A DNA stretch of 64,000 nucleotides from Pedobacter fastidiosus (GTDB lineage: Bacteria > Bacteroidota > Bacteroidia > Sphingobacteriales > Sphingobacteriaceae), in the NCBI RefSeq assembly GCF_014306625.1, contig NZ_JACRYL010000006.1:208088-272087 (forward strand), in the 5' to 3' direction. The stretch's first letter is position 1. Each line of letters opens with the position of its first letter. Position numbers and translations under genes: made by a program. Positions 60,709-64,000 of the stretch are shown one piece after another. The notes beneath the pieces were generated by a model. The model was given only the letters and a program-made list of their open reading frames with translations. It searched no databases and was not told where the DNA came from.

Positions 60709-60740
60709 AAACCGCTGGTTAGTTAATCAGCGGTTTTTTT
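60709..60740 (+). terminator. Rho-independent terminator after GH92
   Basis: Arms AAACCGCTG (60709-60717) and CAGCGGTTT (60728-60736) pair over 9 bp, with further internal pairing, then a T tract. Confidence 0.85.
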
Positions 60741-60846
60741 GTGAGATGATTTTTTTCTCGTATTTGATTGTAGCAGATTAGTTATTTAAATTTAACCAGC
60801 TGATAACATTGGTTTTATAATATTGATAATTAATAAGATGCTAAAA

Positions 60847-61692
60847 ATGTCAAACAGACGATTTTTTATAAAAAGTAGTGTAGCTGGTGTTGTTCTGGCT
60901 AGTCTAAATCCTGTGGTTTCATCATTTGCTTCACCGGTAGGCATTGAAACTGAAGTCTCAAACCAAAAAACTAAGCTTCGTTTTGCCATTGCTTCTGATG
61001 GGCATTACGGACAACTGGGAACTGATTTTAAAACAGATCATGAAAATATTGTTCGTTGGTTAAATGAATCGCACAGTAAAAATCCGCTTGATTTTGTAAT
61101 TATCAACGGCGATTTAGTTCATGATCAGCCAGAGCTCTTATCCGTAGTAAAAAAGGAATATTATGATCGATTAAAAGTTCCGTTTTACGCGATACCGGGA
61201 AATCATGATCACGCCGATGCCAAAATCTGGAAATCGGTTTTTGGATATGAAGATAATTTCTCTTTCGAAAAAAATGGAGTCGGATTCGTTTTGGCTAATA
61301 CCTCAGATACCACTGGAAAATATATTTGTCCTGATAACGTATTCTTAAAAACCGAGTTGGATAAATTTAAATCTCTGGATACTGTTTTTGTTATTTTGCA
61401 TATCCCACCACATTTTTGGGTGCCAGAAAGTCCTTTTGTAGATTGTCCGGATACGATAAAATTGCTCCACAGTTATACAAACGTTAAAGCTGTTTTTCAT
61501 GGGCATGATCATAGTTTAGATGCTGTTTTTTACACTAACAAACTGCCACATTTTTTTGACTCGCACATTGGCGGAAATTGGGGAACTGCCTACAAGGGCT
61601 ACAGAATTGTTGAAGTTGGTGAGGATAATAGGATTTCGACCTTTCAAGTAAATGCAAGTCAAAACCCTGTGCTAAACGACACTAAATTTTAA
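60847..61692 (+). CDS. Exported calcineurin-like metallophosphoesterase, Tat-type signal
   Basis: Phosphoesterase of about 281 residues with a twin-arginine-like signal (SNRRFFIKSSVAG then a hydrophobic stretch to SSFA). Metal motifs: SDGHYG (DxH), NGDLVHDQ, GNHDHAD, LHIPPHF and HGHDHS. Start ATG 60847 puts RR near the N-terminus; in-frame ATGs 60823 and 60838 are alternatives. Unlike the gene at 724 there is no N- or C-terminal beta domain, so it is a minimal version. Substrate unknown. Terminator at 61781. Confidence 0.88.
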   Translation: MSNRRFFIKSSVAGVVLASLNPVVSSFASPVGIETEVSNQKTKLRFAIASDGHYGQLGTDFKTDHENIVRWLNESHSKNPLDFVIINGDLVHDQPELLSVVKKEYYDRLKVPFYAIPGNHDHADAKIWKSVFGYEDNFSFEKNGVGFVLANTSDTTGKYICPDNVFLKTELDKFKSLDTVFVILHIPPHFWVPESPFVDCPDTIKLLHSYTNVKAVFHGHDHSLDAVFYTNKLPHFFDSHIGGNWGTAYKGYRIVEVGEDNRISTFQVNASQNPVLNDTKF

Positions 61693-61780
61693 TCTAAAAT
61701 TCATCACCAATTAATATTGTAACTATACTTTTAACTGTAAATATTTGGTTATTATATTATTGTGTTTACTTATTGTACAA

Positions 61781-61819
61781 ATAAGCCTCGATGGATGTCG
61801 AGGCTTATCTTTTTTTTTA
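61781..61819 (+). terminator. Rho-independent terminator after metallophosphoesterase
   Basis: 11-bp perfect stem ATAAGCCTCGA (61781-61791) / TCGAGGCTTAT (61798-61808), 6-base loop and a run of nine Ts. Confidence 0.88.
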
Positions 61820-61847
61820 TTATGTTGAATTGAGTTTAATAAACCTG

Positions 61848-62927
61848 CTAATTTTTCAATGTTGCCATATCAATTACGTATCTAAATCTTACTTCTTCCT
61901 CTTTAACTTTATTAAGAGCCTCATTAATATCTTTAATATCAATCATTTGTACATCAGGAGCAATGCCATGTTCTGCACAAAAATCTAAAACTTCCTGGGT
62001 TTCAATAGTTCCGCCGATCATTGAGCCACCAACGGTTGAGCTAAATTTGGCTACTTCCATATTGTTGGTTGCAGCTTTATATGGAGCTAATAATCCAACG
62101 GTTACAATGGCACCCCGTCTTCTGATCAATGGAATATAATCGTTAATATCGAAGGGATATGGAATGGTTATTAATAGAAAATCGAAAGTTGCAGTTTGTG
62201 CTTTCATAGCTTCCTTATCTTCCGAAATCAAAACATCATCTGCACCTAATCCCAATGCCGATTCTCTCTTAGCCACTTTTGTGGTTATAGCAGTTACACT
62301 TGCGCCCATTGCTTTTGCAATTTTAACGCCCATGTGGCCTAAACCACCTATACCTACCACTCCAACTTTATGGCCAGCTTTAACGCCAAAATGTTTTAAA
62401 GGAGAATAGGTTGTAACGCCAGCACAAAGAATTGGCGCTGCAGCAGCAGGATTTAAAGATTCTGGAATGCTCATTACGAATTTTTCTTGAGCAACAATAT
62501 TGGTAGAATATCCTCCAAAAGTATTGAAGTCTGTTCCATCTGGTTTCCAATAACCGTTGTAAGTCATGGTTTGGCCAACCGGACCTTCGCAAAACTGCTC
62601 TTCTCCATCTAAACAGGCATCACAATGTTTGCAAGAATCTATCATACAGCCAACTCCAACTAAATCTCCAGCTTTAAACTTACTTACAGAGGATCCTGTG
62701 GAGATTACTTTACCAATAATTTCATGACCAGGAACGCAAGGGTAGATGGTGTTTTTCCAATCGTTATTTACTTGATGAAGATCTGAATGGCAAACGCCAC
62801 AATACAAAACATCAATTAATATTTCATCGGGTTTAGGTTCACTGCGATCAAATTCCATTAATTCGAGGGTTTTTCCTCCTATTAAGGCTCCGCTAGCTCC
62901 GTAACCTTTAGTTTTAATTTTTTCCAT
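61848..62927 (-). CDS. Zinc-dependent NAD(P) alcohol dehydrogenase, YahK/CAD-like
   Basis: Medium-chain alcohol dehydrogenase of 359 residues. Catalytic zinc: CGVCHSDLHQVN and PGHEIIGKV; structural zinc cysteines: DSCKHCDACLDGEEQFC. Rossmann motif GVVGIGGLGHMGVKIAKAMG binds NAD(P). The MCIYEYGQTMTYNG-like segment here is VGQTMTYNGYW. This subgroup reduces diverse aldehydes with NADPH. Convergent with the metallophosphoesterase. Confidence 0.93.
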   Translation of the reverse strand: MEKIKTKGYGASGALIGGKTLELMEFDRSEPKPDEILIDVLYCGVCHSDLHQVNNDWKNTIYPCVPGHEIIGKVISTGSSVSKFKAGDLVGVGCMIDSCKHCDACLDGEEQFCEGPVGQTMTYNGYWKPDGTDFNTFGGYSTNIVAQEKFVMSIPESLNPAAAAPILCAGVTTYSPLKHFGVKAGHKVGVVGIGGLGHMGVKIAKAMGASVTAITTKVAKRESALGLGADDVLISEDKEAMKAQTATFDFLLITIPYPFDINDYIPLIRRRGAIVTVGLLAPYKAATNNMEVAKFSSTVGGSMIGGTIETQEVLDFCAEHGIAPDVQMIDIKDINEALNKVKEEEVRFRYVIDMATLKN

Positions 62928-63100
62928 AGGGATTTATTCTTTCCTTTTTAACATGGCCAAAATGCTAAAGGTTTAAACTTTTAGAAATAAATTTTTAGGG
63001 AGAGGAATCAAATTGGTATTTCGGAATTTCAAGGGCCATCCAATTAGATGTTTCTAATTTTTGAGGTTCTTTTTTATTTCGCCAATGTTAATTCCTTATT

Positions 63101-63217
63101 ACCAATTTGGTACCAATAACATAATCTGACCTCAATTTTCACGCTTATCTTAATATTGCCTTAAAAATAGGGCTAGGATATTCTTTAAGACTTAACGCTA
63201 TAGATACATAGTGTTAA
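63101..63217. promoter_or_regulatory. Palindromic sites in the 62928-63368 gap upstream of susC-like gene
   Basis: Two palindromes lie in the 441-base gap: ACCAATTTGGT (63101-63111, 5-bp arms) and TTAACGCTAT (63192-63201) / ATAGTGTTAA (63208-63217, one mismatch). The latter is about 150 bases before the ATG and may be an operator; no regulator is adjacent. I see no other structure in the gap. Confidence 0.3.
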
Positions 63218-63368
63218 AAGTACACACCTACATTTGGCGAAAGTAGAAACGCTCCATATATCTAGTCGCTAATTATAATTTAAGCCTATGTAAATCCGAA
63301 ATCTACATGCCTTTCAAAAACACAAAATCAAATCATATTTCCAAAAACGATTACTAAGAACAAAAAAG

Positions 63369-64000
63369 ATGACATCATTTTTAACCGCAAGTATGAAAAG
63401 TACCTGCAGGAAATTGCTTTTACCTTTAGGATTAATAGCAGTTTGTAATACCTCTTTAATGGCCGTAAAACATGAGGCTGTTAAAAATTCTGTTACATTT
63501 AAAAAAGCCATTGTAACCATAAATGGAACAGTGCTAGATCAAAATGGGCAACCATTGCCTGGTGTAAATGTTTACGAGAAGAAAACCAAAAAAACGACAG
63601 TAACGGATGGAAATGGTAAATTTTCTATCGCTATAGAGGATGGTGCCACTTTGGTATTTTCATTTATAGGCTTCGATAGCCAAGAAGTTGCGGTAAAAGG
63701 GCGCCAAACCTTAAACATTATATTAAAAGAAAATTCGAATACTTTAAATGAAGTTGTTGCGATTGGTTATCAAAAGATCAGAAAATCTGACGTAACCGGC
63801 GCTATAAGTAGCGTTAAAGCAAGCGAACTGAATTTAACTTCGGCAACTGTTGGCCAAGCTTTGGTTGGAAAGGTTGCGGGTGTTCAAGTTTCGCAAACGA
63901 GTGGTGCTCCTTATTCTGGTACAAAAATTAGGGTTAGGGGAGTGGGTTCTATCAACGCAAGTTCTGATCCTTTGTATGTTATCGATGGTTATCCGGCAGG
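63369..64000 (+). CDS. SusC/RagA-type TonB-linked outer-membrane protein, 3' truncated by window
   Basis: Open to the right edge, 210 codons seen. It begins MTSFLTASMKSTCRKLLLP, giving an unusually long signal region; the Met9 start would also fit. A carboxypeptidase-regulatory-like domain follows (ITINGT-like VTINGTVLDQNGQPLPGVNV, then TVTDGNGKFSIAIED and VFSFIGFDSQE), then the SusC signature LNEVVAIGYQKIRKSDVTGA and plug start VAGVQVSQTSGAPYSG, RVRGVGSINASSDPLYVIDG. It imports large substrates with a SusD partner, expected just beyond the edge. Likely first gene of a glycan- or peptide-utilisation locus. Confidence 0.93.
   Translation, partial: MTSFLTASMKSTCRKLLLPLGLIAVCNTSLMAVKHEAVKNSVTFKKAIVTINGTVLDQNGQPLPGVNVYEKKTKKTTVTDGNGKFSIAIEDGATLVFSFIGFDSQEVAVKGRQTLNIILKENSNTLNEVVAIGYQKIRKSDVTGAISSVKASELNLTSATVGQALVGKVAGVQVSQTSGAPYSGTKIRVRGVGSINASSDPLYVIDGYPA

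Noticed and set aside
63314..63520. A 68-codon minus-strand frame across the susC-like start.
   Set aside because: The plus strand has clear SusC signal and domain motifs over the same bases.
1..64000. tRNA or rRNA genes, prophage and insertion-sequence transposases.
   Set aside because: Intergenic gaps were read for cloverleaf-like patterns and transposase motifs; none was found by eye.

Overview
The window is AT-rich, densely coded chromosomal DNA from a member of the Bacteroidota, most likely Sphingobacteriaceae close to Pedobacter. This rests on the gene content: a SusC/RagA-type TonB-linked protein, a GH92 mannosidase, a sialate O-acetylesterase, a DUF4890 protein, a TolB-propeller/metallopeptidase fusion, PE-LIG-POL LigD and YfhM/PBP1C. 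Weak ribosome binding sites and TAnnTTTG-like promoter elements fit too. The assignment is inference; no rRNA, tRNA or ribosomal-protein gene is present to settle it. I see no prophage, transposase, integrase or CRISPR array. It reads as core-plus-niche chromosome sprinkled with small palindromic repeats.

Layout. 1-3.1 kb: end of a secreted protein, then two exported phosphodiesterases (calcineurin type and GDPD). 3.1-4.9 kb: bioF-bioD for biotin. 4.9-6.9 kb: a Spy/DUF4890-like periplasmic protein, then a self-cleaving XRE/S24 (LexA-like) repressor divergent from a GIY-YIG protein, with a candidate operator between them. 7-12.7 kb: a 1050-residue peptidase/propeller/barrel protein and PBP1A. 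12.9-16 kb: PPK2 and small genes, including a stand-alone CoiA-like nuclease. 16.1-22.1 kb: sialate esterase, OmpA-type lipoprotein, AraC regulator, exported VOC protein and serine hydrolase. 22.1-26.2 kb: a likely DNA-repair/stress island with two DUF3606 proteins, an acidic protein, LigD and a Dabb protein.

26.3-34.3 kb: TonB siderophore receptor, a DUF3095 protein with class III cyclase-like metal motifs followed by a PAS histidine kinase, a CDF transporter and an aldo/keto reductase. 34.3-41.9 kb: aldose epimerase lipoprotein, HAD phosphatase, Crp/Fnr regulator, PAP2 phosphatase, cold-shock protein, an orphan Vsr endonuclease, and an overlapping pair (fatty acid hydroxylase/AGMO-like plus YhhN lysoplasmalogenase) that looks like an ether-lipid module. 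41.9-50.3 kb: PBP1C and a thioester alpha-2-macroglobulin, the known envelope-defence pair, separated by a block of palindromic repeats.

50.4-64 kb: NTF2-like protein, hypothetical protein, TopA, a serine hydrolase lipoprotein, glutathione peroxidase, aquaporin, MnmA, GH92 mannosidase, a Tat-type metallophosphoesterase, a zinc alcohol dehydrogenase, and the first 210 codons of a SusC-like receptor at the right edge.

The strongest unexplained signals are the XRE/S24-GIY-YIG module with its operator, the AGMO-like/lysoplasmalogenase overlap, the DUF3095 cyclase-like protein beside a PAS kinase, alternative hairpins upstream of vsr, a 152-bp MITE-like element at 20.1 kb, and a dispersed palindrome family whose stems covary. 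All functions come from motifs read by eye; no database search was run.
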